DNA of 46,515 bases, taken from Bacteriovoracaceae bacterium UBA4097. GTDB lineage: Bacteria > Bdellovibrionota > Bacteriovoracia > Bacteriovoracales > Bacteriovoracaceae. Under the pieces are notes generated by a model, which had not been told where the DNA came from, searched no databases, and saw only the letters and a list, made by a program, of their open reading frames with translations. The position numbers and the translations under genes were made by a program. This document shows, piece after piece, positions 1 to 8,588 of the stretch; the stretch's first letter is position 1, and each line of letters begins with the position of its first letter. The stretch is from NCBI GenBank assembly GCA_002381765.1, contig DFXX01000025.1, forward strand, positions 39,323-85,837. The letters are read 5' to 3'.

Positions 1-729
1 CTAGGGCTTCTGGTTACCTATAAGTCTCCTCTTATGGATACTTACTTCTTTCCGGAAGCAGAGTATCTGGCCTCGCTTGCTTATTTCAGACTTTGTCTTT
101 ATGACGATAGTATGACCATTGTGAATCAGTATTATAAGTCATACCGACCTCGTTTTACGGCCCTCGAATCTGTGCTCAGAAAGAATCAGAATACCAAGAA
201 TTACTTTTATAATCTGATGTTTAAGCGTGGTAAGGAGCTGGATAAGCATGAAGAATTCGTGCGCCAGATTATTACCAGGTTAAAAAAACAAATCAGATTC
301 AGCTTAGACTTTAACTCTGTCTATAAAATTAATCGCGAGATGAAGCGCATTGGTGCCAACGAAAAGAAACCCGTTCAGGGACTTCTGCTGCCACACTTAG
401 CAGAGGTGAGAGATAATATGGTTAACAAAATTAACTATAATGCCAAGACCGATGTGTTCCAATTCCTTCAAAGTGTTCCGTTTTTCTCGTCAGAGCTCTT
501 TAAGCTCAATCTGGAGATCTTATCCAGAAAGAAAGACTTAGTTTATAGCAATAAGAAGCTGATTGCAGACCGTAGTCGCGGAGACTACTCAAACCTTCAG
601 CGTTCATCCAATGAGCAATTCTGGAAGTTTCAGGGAGAGTTCTGGGCCGATGAATTGGGTGATTACTCCTTAGGACTTAAATCCAATTGTACTACGCTTA
701 AAAAAGAAACTGACCGGGGGGAAAAATGA
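1..729 (+). CDS. Probable repeat-type envelope protein, 3' part only
   Basis: The reading frame is open back to base 1, so the 5' end lies outside the window and only the last 242 codons are present. The visible part begins with a TPR-like helical stretch (FFPEAEYLASLAYF), followed by a charged helical region with no signal peptide or membrane segment. Its stop overlaps the next start (ATGA at 726-729), which shows translational coupling to the small secreted protein. The downstream genes are a TolQ/ExbB motor operon, so by context this may be a periplasmic TPR scaffold comparable to Myxococcus GltE/AglT. That assignment is inference from neighbours and helix pattern, since no diagnostic motif is visible. 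Confidence 0.7.
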   Translation, partial: LGLLVTYKSPLMDTYFFPEAEYLASLAYFRLCLYDDSMTIVNQYYKSYRPRFTALESVLRKNQNTKNYFYNLMFKRGKELDKHEEFVRQIITRLKKQIRFSLDFNSVYKINREMKRIGANEKKPVQGLLLPHLAEVRDNMVNKINYNAKTDVFQFLQSVPFFSSELFKLNLEILSRKKDLVYSNKKLIADRSRGDYSNLQRSSNEQFWKFQGEFWADELGDYSLGLKSNCTTLKKETDRGEK

Positions 730-977
730 AATTCATCATATGCCTCATATGCCTTTTTCAGATGTCTTCCCTGATGGCGCAGGATGATCAGAAGGTGATC
801 TATCAATATAAGAAATATGAGAAGTTTGACTTAGGAAATCTTGAGGTCAAAGGGGAGCTGATTGCTCCCGGTGATATCTCTGTTCGAGAAAGAGAGAGAA
901 AACGTTTTGAACTTGATCTGTTTACAAGAAAAGATTTTGATGGATTTGTTCGTAAGGATTTAGAGTCACTACGATAG
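726..977 (+). CDS. Small secreted protein of unknown function
   Basis: An 83-aa protein with a clear Sec signal peptide (hydrophobic residues 3-15, likely cleavage after SLMA at about residue 18). The mature part is short, charged and rich in Arg, Lys, Asp and Glu (KYEKFDLGNLEVKG, then RERERKRFELDLF). It starts inside the stop of the preceding gene (4-nt overlap) and is the last gene before a 425-bp gap. I do not recognise a family. Its position suggests a periplasmic accessory of the motor complex encoded downstream, which is inferred from context only. Confidence 0.7.
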   Translation: MKFIICLICLFQMSSLMAQDDQKVIYQYKKYEKFDLGNLEVKGELIAPGDISVRERERKRFELDLFTRKDFDGFVRKDLESLR

Positions 978-998
978 ATTTCATAGACTTAGATGATT

Positions 999-1061
999 AA
1001 GAGGTGCCTCTGAATATTGCCACTTCTGCCTATGAAGAGACAATGTTTGGAGGCATCTTTT
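999..1061 (+). terminator. Large-loop hairpin, possible terminator or attenuator
   Basis: The arms 999-1010 (AAGAGGTGCCTC) and 1050-1061 (GAGGCATCTTTT) form a 12-bp stem with two G-U pairs. The loop is 39 nt and the right arm ends in four Ts. It lies 20 nt after the stop of the small secreted protein. The U-tract is short and the loop long, so it could be a processing site rather than a terminator. Confidence 0.35.
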
Positions 1062-1111
1062 GTTAAGCATTTTAAACTTTGGGAATTTAAGTTTTTTTCA
1101 AAAAAGGTTGA

Positions 1112-1139
1112 TTGAAATTAAATTTTCACCGATTAGAAT
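1112..1139 (+). promoter_or_regulatory. Candidate sigma-70 promoter of the motor operon
   Basis: TTGAAA at 1112-1117 is separated by 16 bp from TAGAAT at 1134-1139, in a very AT-rich stretch. Transcription would start near 1146 and leave a leader of about 257 nt before the ExbB-like gene. The call rests on consensus match only. Confidence 0.4.
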
Positions 1140-1402
1140 AGGGATGATTTAAATATCGCGTTTCCGATTTTGTTGTTGGACGTTATCTCAAGTTGCACGT
1201 GTGTTGTTGCCAAGAATCGGAAAGAATCAAACGACTCAATAGTCTGTTTCTGGTTATCCATGAAACAAGGCACTCAGGTTATTCGTCATTTTATAAATGC
1301 TAATAGAGCAGTGTTCACTGTCAATCCAGTGTCTGTATTCAATTACATAAAATCTAGTTTGAGTTTTATATTTAGGATCGGGTAGATCCAAGGGGGACGT
1401 GT
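1140..1402 (+). other. Long structured 5' leader of the motor operon
   Basis: This gene-free stretch contains a 9-bp perfect inverted repeat (TTTCCGATT 1161-1169 with AATCGGAAA 1215-1223), a direct repeat TGTTGTTG inside that loop, a tight CAGTG-TT-CACTG hairpin near 1310, and a GGATC/GATCC hairpin (1375-1389) directly abutting the Shine-Dalgarno AAGGGGG (1390-1396). These would allow RNA-level control of the operon. The sequence does not match the c-di-GMP (GEMM) riboswitch core that I know, and I recognise no other riboswitch class. A 71-codon open frame here has no ribosome binding site and is not called. Confidence 0.4.
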
Positions 1403-2089
1403 ATGGAAGAAGTCGCAGCACAGGCAGTAGTTCAGGAAAGTATGATCGAGTTCCTGGCACGATTCATGAACGATGGTGGTGTCTTTATGTGGATCATCGC
1501 CGTTGTATGGTGCCTGGGAATAGCAGTAGCTGTTGAAAGGCTAAAGCAGTATTTCAAGTACGATATCGATGGAACTAGCCTTATGGGTAACATCAAAAAA
1601 AGTGTTATCGGTAATCAGGTACAGGAAGCCATTCAGACCTGTACAGAATCTTCTGCACTTCTTTGTTTTGTGATGAAGAACGGTTTAAAGCGCGCCAATC
1701 AGTCAAAAGATCAAATTCAAGATGCCTTGGAAGCAAGCATTCTGGAAGTGGTTCCAAAGATTGAGAAGCGATTAGGTTATATGGCCCTGGCAGCAAACCT
1801 TTCGACTCTTTTGGGTCTACTAGGAACGATTCAAGGTCTTATTCAATCATTCGCAGCTGTGGCCCAGGCCGAAGCTTCTCAGAAGGCACAGCTCCTGGCA
1901 GAAGGTATTGCGGTGGCGATGAACACCACGGCCCTAGGACTTATGTCGGCCATTTCGATTATGGTTGTTCATTCATTTCTAACCGCCAGAGGGGAGAAAA
2001 TGATTCAGGAGATTGAAGAGAATTCCGTAAAGCTTCTAGATCTCTTGAGCACAAAGAAAGCCGGAATTTCTCAGGACAGAGCTGCTTAA
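1403..2089 (+). CDS. MotA/TolQ/ExbB-family proton channel subunit (AglR-like)
   Basis: A 228-aa inner-membrane protein of the proton-driven motor family. It has three membrane segments at about 27-47, 125-150 and 166-192, with a large cytoplasmic loop between the first two, which is the TolQ/ExbB topology. The family signature is visible in the second and third helices (LGLLGTIQGLIQSF, then AMNTTALGL with adjacent Thr). It would pair with the two ExbD-like proteins encoded immediately downstream (12-nt gap, then overlapping frames) to turn proton flow into movement of periplasmic partners. Together with the TPR, FHA and TonB-like genes this resembles AglR of the Myxococcus AglRQS gliding motor. 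A Tol or TonB energiser is the alternative. The start is fixed by AAGGGGG seven bases upstream. Confidence 0.9.
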   Translation: MEEVAAQAVVQESMIEFLARFMNDGGVFMWIIAVVWCLGIAVAVERLKQYFKYDIDGTSLMGNIKKSVIGNQVQEAIQTCTESSALLCFVMKNGLKRANQSKDQIQDALEASILEVVPKIEKRLGYMALAANLSTLLGLLGTIQGLIQSFAAVAQAEASQKAQLLAEGIAVAMNTTALGLMSAISIMVVHSFLTARGEKMIQEIEENSVKLLDLLSTKKAGISQDRAA

Positions 2090-2101
2090 GAAGGGGATTT
2101 T

Positions 2102-2566
2102 ATGAAAGCTGGGCATAAGATGAAAAAACCTGAAAAACTGAATCTAGTCCCCATTTTGGACTCAGTTTTCATCTTTATCTTCTTTCTCTTGATGTCGGCC
2201 CAGTTCGTAGATGTCTACGAAATTGGATCGTCGCTGCCTATGACTAAAGAAGCTCCTGATCAGAAAACTGATGATAAGGATCCTCTTAATCTTACCCTGG
2301 AAGTCACTAAGGAGACGATCGTTGTTAAGACCGGTCTCAGAAATCCTCAAACCAGAAGTTTTGCTTCAACTCAACAGGCTGAAATTAAGGATTATCTTAC
2401 TGAACTTAAGCGAAAGAATCCGAAGGAAAATACCATGATTCTAAAGGCAGATCCTAAGATCTCCTTCCAGCAACTGGTAACAGTTATTGATACCACCCAG
2501 ACTGCGAAGGATCAGAAGTCGAAGCTCTTTGAGCAGATTGTCTTTGATAATCAGGGAGTGAAATAA
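2102..2566 (+). CDS. ExbD/TolR-family protein 1 (AglQ/AglS-like)
   Basis: A 154-aa protein with one N-terminal membrane helix (about residues 15-36) carrying the family's proton-translocating aspartate (D20 in PILDSVFIF). A periplasmic domain of about 115 residues follows, ending with the usual ILKADPKISFQQLV-type strand-helix. It is preceded by AAGGGGA and overlaps the next gene by one base. A single TolQ with two TolR-like partners is the composition of the Myxococcus AglR-AglQ-AglS motor. Which of the two corresponds to AglQ or AglS cannot be decided here. Confidence 0.88.
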   Translation: MKAGHKMKKPEKLNLVPILDSVFIFIFFLLMSAQFVDVYEIGSSLPMTKEAPDQKTDDKDPLNLTLEVTKETIVVKTGLRNPQTRSFASTQQAEIKDYLTELKRKNPKENTMILKADPKISFQQLVTVIDTTQTAKDQKSKLFEQIVFDNQGVK

Positions 2567-3042
2567 TGAAAAAGCGATTTGGCCGCAAGAGAAATCGTGA
2601 GGCGCTGGATGTGGACATTACATCTCTTTTGGATATTTTGACAATTCTTCTGGTGTTTCTCCTGAAGAGTTATAACGCGTCCGACTTAAGGCTTGATCTT
2701 CAAAAGGGTGTGGAGATTGCTGATTCCGATTCCAGGAAGATGACTCGCTTTGCACCTGTGGTTCAAGTAAATAAGGAAGCCAAGGTTTTCTTGAATAATA
2801 AAGAAATTGGGCGCCTACCTGCCTCGGGTGAGATGACGGTTTTAACTCAGGCCTTGAAGAATGAAAAAAGTAAGCTTGAAACCGCAAATGCCACGAAAGC
2901 CGCCAACCAACAGGTTAATACTGAACTCGTAAACCTCGTGGTGGATAAAGAGATGGACTATGCAGTTGTTCAAAGACTCATGAATGACTCTGCCCTGGCC
3001 GGGTATTCACAATTTAAATTCATTGTGAAAGGGAACTATTGA
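2566..3042 (+). CDS. ExbD/TolR-family protein 2 (AglQ/AglS-like)
   Basis: A 158-aa paralogue of the preceding gene, with a charged Lys/Arg N terminus and one membrane helix at about 20-36. The helix contains the conserved Asp (D23 in SLLDILTIL) and two further acidic residues at 15 and 17. The periplasmic part ends with VVDKEMDYAVVQRLM, the typical ExbD strand-helix element. Its ATG shares a base with the previous stop (TAATG), and its TGA overlaps a possible TTG start of the next gene, so the genes are translationally coupled. It probably forms the heteromeric stator with the ExbB-like channel. Confidence 0.88.
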   Translation: MKKRFGRKRNREALDVDITSLLDILTILLVFLLKSYNASDLRLDLQKGVEIADSDSRKMTRFAPVVQVNKEAKVFLNNKEIGRLPASGEMTVLTQALKNEKSKLETANATKAANQQVNTELVNLVVDKEMDYAVVQRLMNDSALAGYSQFKFIVKGNY

Positions 3043-3044
3043 AC

Positions 3045-5909
3045 ATGAAAATGATCTTGGCCGCTTTTTTATTGATTAGTTTCGCACATGCCGCCGATCC
3101 CAAGTTGGATCCTAAGCAGGAGCGCTGGAATCAATTGATGAAACTCATCAATCAAGAGATGACTATTTTAAGTAGCGCCAAGAGAAAAGATGATGGTTTC
3201 TTTTATAGGATGCTTGAGCTTCATTCAGAGAAGCTAAAGCTGATCCATGAAAAAAATAACCGTGAATTCATGGAGAATGCCGTTAAGGCAAACTCAGGTC
3301 AGGGGAAAGACGCTTATTTTGCCGAAACCCGTGCCTATTATGAGAAAACTAAGCAGTTTGGTCATATGACCATTCAGAAATTTCCAAACACTACTCTTAA
3401 AGCACCTATTCTTTTTGCCTTGGCGCTAAACTCACGCGACTATGGTAAGGATAAAATCACCGAAAGATATTTATTGGATACTATCTTCCTGGTTAAAGAT
3501 CCTCACCACTCATTGAGGCATCACGCTGAGACTGCACTGGCAGATTTTTACTATAATGAAAAAAGATATCAGGACGCTATCACCTATTATAAACGTGCAA
3601 TTACTAAGACCGAGGATGAGTGGCTTACCAAACACCTTTTCAACTTAAGCTGGTGTTACCTTAAAGTCAGAGAGTTTGATCTGGCGATCTCTACAATTAC
3701 TCAATCCTATTTTCAGTCAAAAAATAAGGCGTATGTTAATATCAAAGATCAGGTTTTGGAAAATATTGGATCGTTCTATGTATATGCAGGGCGTCCTCTA
3801 GAAGGACTTGATTTCTACTTAAAGAATGAACAAGATCCTATTCCCTATCTTATGCCAATGGCCCATAAGACTTCAAGTAAAGGGCATGAAAAAGAGACCG
3901 AAGTCATTTTAGGAGCTGCCCAAAAGCTTATTGATAAGAATGGTTGGTTCCAGCATCAGGAAGAACTCTTTCATAGTTATCTGGATTTCTATCGTCACTA
4001 TAACCGCTTTGATGATCATGAAAAGTCTTCCCGTCTCTTAGTTGCTTACTATAAGAAGGCAGCACAAGCACCGGAGTTAAAGCTTAAAGTAGAGCTTAAA
4101 GACGATGCTATCGAGAAGATGAGAACACTTGCTGGATTTTTGCAGATTAAGCTGGCTAAGGATATGAAGAAGGATGAGAGTAATTATAAAGATGGTGAAC
4201 TAAATCTCGTTCTCAATTTCTTTAATCATTTGATTCAGTTGGATCCTACGCGAAAAGTTGAATACTTCTATTTTAGAGCAGAGACCTATTATTCAGTTAG
4301 ACGCTTCAAAGATGCGGCCCCAAGTTATGTGGAAACCGTAGTGGAGGCCAAGGTCAGTAAGAATGAGGAGCATGCTAGAAAAGCTCTTAATTCACTACTT
4401 GCCCTTACCGGTCTGGAAGTTATTGAAAAAAACGACAATAAAAAGTATCTGGTTTTTGCTTATTCTGAATATTTGGGTTTCTGGCCTCGAGATGAGAAGA
4501 GTGAGCTCATTTATCCCAAACTTTTTGAAATTTATCGAGATGGCCAGGATGATGTGAGAGCAACTCAGGTTCTACGTGCCTTTAATAAGCACTATCCCGA
4601 ACATCTGGCCGAGCAGCAAAAGCTTATGACTAAGGTTCTTGATCAGTTTATTGAAAAGCAGGCGACAGAGAAGCTAGCTGAGTGGATTCAGGAATTCAAG
4701 ACGGGATTTTTGAGCTTTGCCAAGGCCACCATCGAGAAGACCGAGATCGTTCTGGGTAATATTCTCTTCCTTCAGTACCAGGAAATGGCGAAGAAGGGGG
4801 ATAAGGTTGCAGCGGCCAAGGGCTTTGAGACGATCTTTGCCCATAAGCTTTATCCGGATAAGGTCAAATATCAGGCAGCTTTTTTTGCGGCCCTGACCTA
4901 TCTGGAACTTGGTGAAACCGTGAAGAGTTATCACTGGCAGGCCCAGGCCTATCTGCGTATGACTGAAAAAGAGAAGCTTGAGCGCAGAGATGAGCAGTTA
5001 AAGATGACGGAGAGAACTTATAAGCTTCAGGACTTTGTGACTACTTATAAGTTATCTAATTTTCTTTTAAAGAAGTTCTGTAGTCTAAGAGATAATACTC
5101 AGACTCGATTCTTTGAGATCGCCGTTATGGCTGCCTTGGTTGAAGAGAAGCCGGCCGATGCGGAATTGGTTATTAAGAATTTCTCTAACTGTCTTGAAAA
5201 AGCAGAAACTAAAAACGCTGCTCTGGCGCAAATTTATCAGCATCATGAGAAGTTAGGAGCATTCTTTGCGCTTAAAGGTTTTGTGAGTGCTCATAAATCA
5301 GAGCCTTTCTTGTCTCAGTATCGTTATACCCTTCAGAAATGGTATTGGGAGCAAAGAAGCTTTGATATTAAGGGCCAGATTCTGAACGAACTTAGAGCAC
5401 TTAAGCATCAGGAGTCTGCTGCCTGGCTAGCAGAGATAAGTCTTCATGAGAAGGCCCTTGTTCAGAAAGAAGATCTCTTGAAGGCCATAGTTTGGAATAA
5501 ACCCGTATTCGATGGGAATGAATTTAATAAGTCGCTTGAGCAATATCTTTTAAAGCTTCAAAGCTTTAGAAATAGTTATCAGCAACTTATGCAATCTTCT
5601 CAAATCGATCTGGCCATTATCTCAACTCGAATGTTCTCTGAGGTCTATATGCATGTTGGTGTGACCATTCAAGGTCTTCGGCCACAGGGAATGGATGAGG
5701 CCACTTATAAAGATTTCAGTATAGCAATGAAGGGGCTGGCCAAAGATTTTATTGCAGCTTCAGGGAAATATGAAAAGCAGCTAGAAATTGCTGTTCATAA
5801 GAAAGAGACACTTACATGGGGATCCCGTTCAATTGCTTCAGTCGAAGAAATTGAAAATCCGGTATTTTCTTTTTTTACCGGGCTAACTATGGATAAGGGC
5901 AGGGAGTAA
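3045..5909 (+). CDS. Large exported TPR-repeat protein of the motor operon
   Basis: A 954-aa protein with a signal peptide (MKMILAAFLLISFAHA) followed almost entirely by degenerate tetratricopeptide-like helical hairpins. Examples are the TALADFYYNEKRYQDAITYYKRA segment around residues 165-190 and further repeats near 390-470 and 590-640. It is probably a periplasmic scaffold. I chose ATG 3045, two bases after the previous stop, because AAAGGGA (3028-3034) is about 10 bases upstream. TTG 3039 would be only 4 bases away and overlap the stop. Long TPR proteins accompany Agl/Glt-type motors in Myxococcus, which supports a role as a periplasmic bridge. No enzymatic motif is seen. Confidence 0.82.
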   Translation: MKMILAAFLLISFAHAADPKLDPKQERWNQLMKLINQEMTILSSAKRKDDGFFYRMLELHSEKLKLIHEKNNREFMENAVKANSGQGKDAYFAETRAYYEKTKQFGHMTIQKFPNTTLKAPILFALALNSRDYGKDKITERYLLDTIFLVKDPHHSLRHHAETALADFYYNEKRYQDAITYYKRAITKTEDEWLTKHLFNLSWCYLKVREFDLAISTITQSYFQSKNKAYVNIKDQVLENIGSFYVYAGRPLEGLDFYLKNEQDPIPYLMPMAHKTSSKGHEKETEVILGAAQKLIDKNGWFQHQEELFHSYLDFYRHYNRFDDHEKSSRLLVAYYKKAAQAPELKLKVELKDDAIEKMRTLAGFLQIKLAKDMKKDESNYKDGELNLVLNFFNHLIQLDPTRKVEYFYFRAETYYSVRRFKDAAPSYVETVVEAKVSKNEEHARKALNSLLALTGLEVIEKNDNKKYLVFAYSEYLGFWPRDEKSELIYPKLFEIYRDGQDDVRATQVLRAFNKHYPEHLAEQQKLMTKVLDQFIEKQATEKLAEWIQEFKTGFLSFAKATIEKTEIVLGNILFLQYQEMAKKGDKVAAAKGFETIFAHKLYPDKVKYQAAFFAALTYLELGETVKSYHWQAQAYLRMTEKEKLERRDEQLKMTERTYKLQDFVTTYKLSNFLLKKFCSLRDNTQTRFFEIAVMAALVEEKPADAELVIKNFSNCLEKAETKNAALAQIYQHHEKLGAFFALKGFVSAHKSEPFLSQYRYTLQKWYWEQRSFDIKGQILNELRALKHQESAAWLAEISLHEKALVQKEDLLKAIVWNKPVFDGNEFNKSLEQYLLKLQSFRNSYQQLMQSSQIDLAIISTRMFSEVYMHVGVTIQGLRPQGMDEATYKDFSIAMKGLAKDFIAASGKYEKQLEIAVHKKETLTWGSRSIASVEEIENPVFSFFTGLTMDKGRE

Positions 5910-5912
5910 TTC

Positions 5913-6743
5913 ATGAAAGAATTTACCGTAATATTCACACTCTTAGTTTTGATCTCCTGCTCTTCTCAAAGAATTGACAGAAAGATTAATGACTCTTCCT
6001 GGGATTCTCTGGCAAGTGAAACATACCTCAGATGGGGTGAAAATCGCCTGGATAAAGTCACTGACTCCAAGCAGTCGGTGGTGAATTGCTATAAGGGGCA
6101 GACCAAAGAGACGCTGGAGATCTTTAAAAAAGAATATCTTGTAAGAAAGGAAGATCCTAATTACTGGCTTCATATTGGAAACTGCTACTTTATTGAAGAG
6201 AAATGGGTTAAGGCCGAGTTTTATTATCGCCTGGCCCTGGAAGAAGCCAAGATTCCTGCTGTGAAGTCCATCGCATTGAATAATCTAGGACTTATTAGCT
6301 TTAAGTTTGAGCAGTGGGAGAAGGGCAAAACTTTTTTAAATCAGTCGATTGCTCTAGCTCCAAATTTCAAAGTGCCAAGATATAATCTTTCTCAGCTTTA
6401 TCTTCAGTTTGGTCTCTACGATAAAGCGATCGATACTTTAGGTCATCAGGTTTTTCGTGGACACAAAGACATCGATGTCCACTTCTCTTTGGCCAATGCT
6501 TATCTTTACAAAGGGGAGCTAGAAAAATCTAAAATGTATTTTGATAGTATTCCCAAAGAGCATCTTAAGCGTGAAGACATAGCAGCCACCTATGCCCTCT
6601 ACCATATTAGAATTGGTAACTTGAAGCTTGCCAAAGAAATTATGGATGATCGCAACCGTAGTGGTGTTGTTGAGTTGACGGCCATATCCCATAAAATTGA
6701 AAAAATTCTCTCTCAAAGAATGATAGAGGAGCAGAAAAAATGA
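5913..6743 (+). CDS. TPR-repeat lipoprotein
   Basis: A 276-aa lipoprotein. The signal peptide ends in the lipobox LISC with lipidated Cys16, and Ser17-Ser18 follow, so there is no Asp+2 inner-membrane retention signal. The body has at least four TPR units (for example PNYWLHIGNCYFIEEKWVKA and the LNNLGLISFKFEQWEKGK segment). It lies 3 bp after the large TPR gene and overlaps the FHA gene by 4 bp. A probable role is an outer-membrane-anchored contact for the motor, like the TPR lipoproteins of the Myxococcus glt cluster. The family placement is secure, the specific function is inferred. Confidence 0.83.
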   Translation: MKEFTVIFTLLVLISCSSQRIDRKINDSSWDSLASETYLRWGENRLDKVTDSKQSVVNCYKGQTKETLEIFKKEYLVRKEDPNYWLHIGNCYFIEEKWVKAEFYYRLALEEAKIPAVKSIALNNLGLISFKFEQWEKGKTFLNQSIALAPNFKVPRYNLSQLYLQFGLYDKAIDTLGHQVFRGHKDIDVHFSLANAYLYKGELEKSKMYFDSIPKEHLKREDIAATYALYHIRIGNLKLAKEIMDDRNRSGVVELTAISHKIEKILSQRMIEEQKK

Positions 6744-8548
6744 AAACAACCTCTGTGATGGAGCAGTTTAGTCTACGCTGTCTCGATAATCGCCAGGAAG
6801 GCCTCTTAGTCCTGGATAAAAAGAAGATCATTGTTGGATCTCATGATAATTGTGATTTTCAACTTCATGATAAGTCCATCTCCTCTTACCATGCTTTCCT
6901 ATTCGTAAAAGGTAACGAAGGCTTTATAGTAAGGGATCTCTACTCAGAGGGTGGGGTCTATGTCAATGGAACGAGAGTTGAGGAAGCCTTTGTTAACCCT
7001 GGTGATGTCTTAACCATTGGTACCATGAGTTTTGCCATTGAGATGGTCGAAGACGCGGCTCCCTTGTTCAATGCCGATGAAGCGATTGTGGCCGTCGCGG
7101 CTGCCGAATCAATCGAGATTCCTCCTCGACCAGGACTCGTTTATATCGATGGGGAGTATTGTGATATTGAGTTCGATGAATCTCAGTATCGGCCTCTCAA
7201 TCAACTTCTGGATTTTGGATTTAAAGGGGAGTACATCGATCTTGATGTTATCCAAGAACCTCTAGATATTGCACATTCAGTGAAAGATAAGCGCTTAGAG
7301 GTTATTAGTTATGTAAATGGTTTAATGTTTGATGTGACTTATCTAACCTTAAAGCAAGGGGAATATTATTTTGACCCCTTAAAGAAATCTAAATTCAGCA
7401 TTCCTTTCCACACCTTAGGAAAGACCAAGATCTTCTCAGTTCAGAATGGATCTCTGAGATTTTATCCCAATGATAAGATAACTCCTTCCATCAATTGGGA
7501 GGACATCAATCTCTCTGAGACTCTCTTCCTTACCCATGGGTCTGAGCAGGTTTCATTTAGATTCGTAGATCACGCCGTGGGATGGAAGGGCATTCCGCTT
7601 TTTTATCGTGACCGTGCCTTCTTTAAACAAGGTGGTAAGGTTTTCGCGGCGATGTTCCTTCCCTTATTACTTCTTCTTTTCGTAGGTGTAGATAAGGTAG
7701 AAGAGATTAAAGAAGAAGTGGCCGTCGTTTATAAATTGCCGAAGCCTCCAGAAAAGGCCACCGAAGCTCAGGAGAAGTCAGAAGTTAAAGCTGAAGAGCT
7801 GACATCTAAGACCGAGAATACTGGGCATAAAGAAACCACTCAGCCAGCGGAGAAAGTCGAATTCGCGGCAGCCTCTCAAAAGCAGAAGGTCGTGGCCAAG
7901 GCGGCGGCTCCTAAAGCCGCTCCTGCCCAGCCTGCGGTTAAGACTCCACCAGTTAAGGCCTATGAGTTTAAGAGTTCTGTTGCCATGGGCTCCCTTGTGG
8001 CCGATGCGCCTAAGATGAATGCCGAAGGCCACTCGGCCAAGAGTGCGATAAGTGATACGAGCTTTAATGCTGGTTCTGCCGATGATGGCCAGTTGGTGGC
8101 AGGTGCGGATATCGGAGTCTCGAAGTTTAATGGTTCCGATAAAAAGGGCTCAGGCGCCAATTCCTATGGTTCAAGAGGACTTGCTTCTAAGTCAGGATTT
8201 GATTCTTCATATCTGGAGCCGAAGACGGTCATCTTAGGATCAATGGATCCAGAGCTTCTTAGAAAGATCCTTCGTGAGTATATTCCTCAATTCCGCCACT
8301 GTTATCAGCAAGAGCTCATTGGCAACTCTGACAAGATTAAGGGAGTTATCGATCTTAACTTCACTATCAGTGCGCAAGGTAAGGTTCAGAAGTATATGGT
8401 TAAAGCAAAGGATGCTCAATTCTCCAAAAAGGGAATTGGTTGCATGGGTCAGGTCTTAAGTCTCATCGACTTTCCTAAGCCTAAAGGGGGCGGGGTAGTA
8501 GATGTGAGACAGCCACTTAACTTCTTTGCAGAAACTGAAAAAATCTAA
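6740..8548 (+). CDS. FHA-TM-TonB-like transducer (GltG-like, AgmX/PglI C-terminal domain)
   Basis: A 602-aa protein with no signal peptide. Residues about 28-100 form a forkhead-associated phosphothreonine-binding domain (IIVGSHDNCDFQL, S49-x-H51, VNGTRV). The usual GR dipeptide is G33-S34, so phospho-binding may be weakened. A membrane helix spans about 300-317, followed by a Pro/Lys/Ala/Glu-rich periplasmic linker (330-420). The last roughly 100 residues form a TonB-like domain of the AgmX/PglI type (LREYIPQFRHCYQQEL, GVIDLNFTISAQGKV). This order, with an FHA domain inside the cell and a TonB-like reach across the periplasm, matches GltG of the Myxococcus gliding machinery. It is the last gene of the operon and is closed by a terminator. 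Confidence 0.87.
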   Translation: MKTTSVMEQFSLRCLDNRQEGLLVLDKKKIIVGSHDNCDFQLHDKSISSYHAFLFVKGNEGFIVRDLYSEGGVYVNGTRVEEAFVNPGDVLTIGTMSFAIEMVEDAAPLFNADEAIVAVAAAESIEIPPRPGLVYIDGEYCDIEFDESQYRPLNQLLDFGFKGEYIDLDVIQEPLDIAHSVKDKRLEVISYVNGLMFDVTYLTLKQGEYYFDPLKKSKFSIPFHTLGKTKIFSVQNGSLRFYPNDKITPSINWEDINLSETLFLTHGSEQVSFRFVDHAVGWKGIPLFYRDRAFFKQGGKVFAAMFLPLLLLLFVGVDKVEEIKEEVAVVYKLPKPPEKATEAQEKSEVKAEELTSKTENTGHKETTQPAEKVEFAAASQKQKVVAKAAAPKAAPAQPAVKTPPVKAYEFKSSVAMGSLVADAPKMNAEGHSAKSAISDTSFNAGSADDGQLVAGADIGVSKFNGSDKKGSGANSYGSRGLASKSGFDSSYLEPKTVILGSMDPELLRKILREYIPQFRHCYQQELIGNSDKIKGVIDLNFTISAQGKVQKYMVKAKDAQFSKKGIGCMGQVLSLIDFPKPKGGGVVDVRQPLNFFAETEKI

Positions 8549-8552
8549 TCAA

Positions 8553-8587
8553 CAAAAAAGCCCCAAAAGGGGCTTTTTTGTTTTTTT
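8553..8587. terminator. Strong bidirectional intrinsic terminator
   Basis: CAAAAAAGCCCC (8553-8564), an AAAA loop and GGGGCTTTTTTG (8569-8580) form a 12-bp stem. Flanking A and T runs make it usable from both strands. It separates the motor operon from the convergent dps. Confidence 0.9.
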
Positions 8588-8588
8588 G

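Noticed and set aside
1170..1385. 71-codon frame in the leader of the motor operon
   Set aside because: No SD and no family-like features; better explained as leader RNA.
1140..1402. c-di-GMP (GEMM) riboswitch in the motor operon leader
   Set aside because: The conserved core motifs I know for GEMM are not present.
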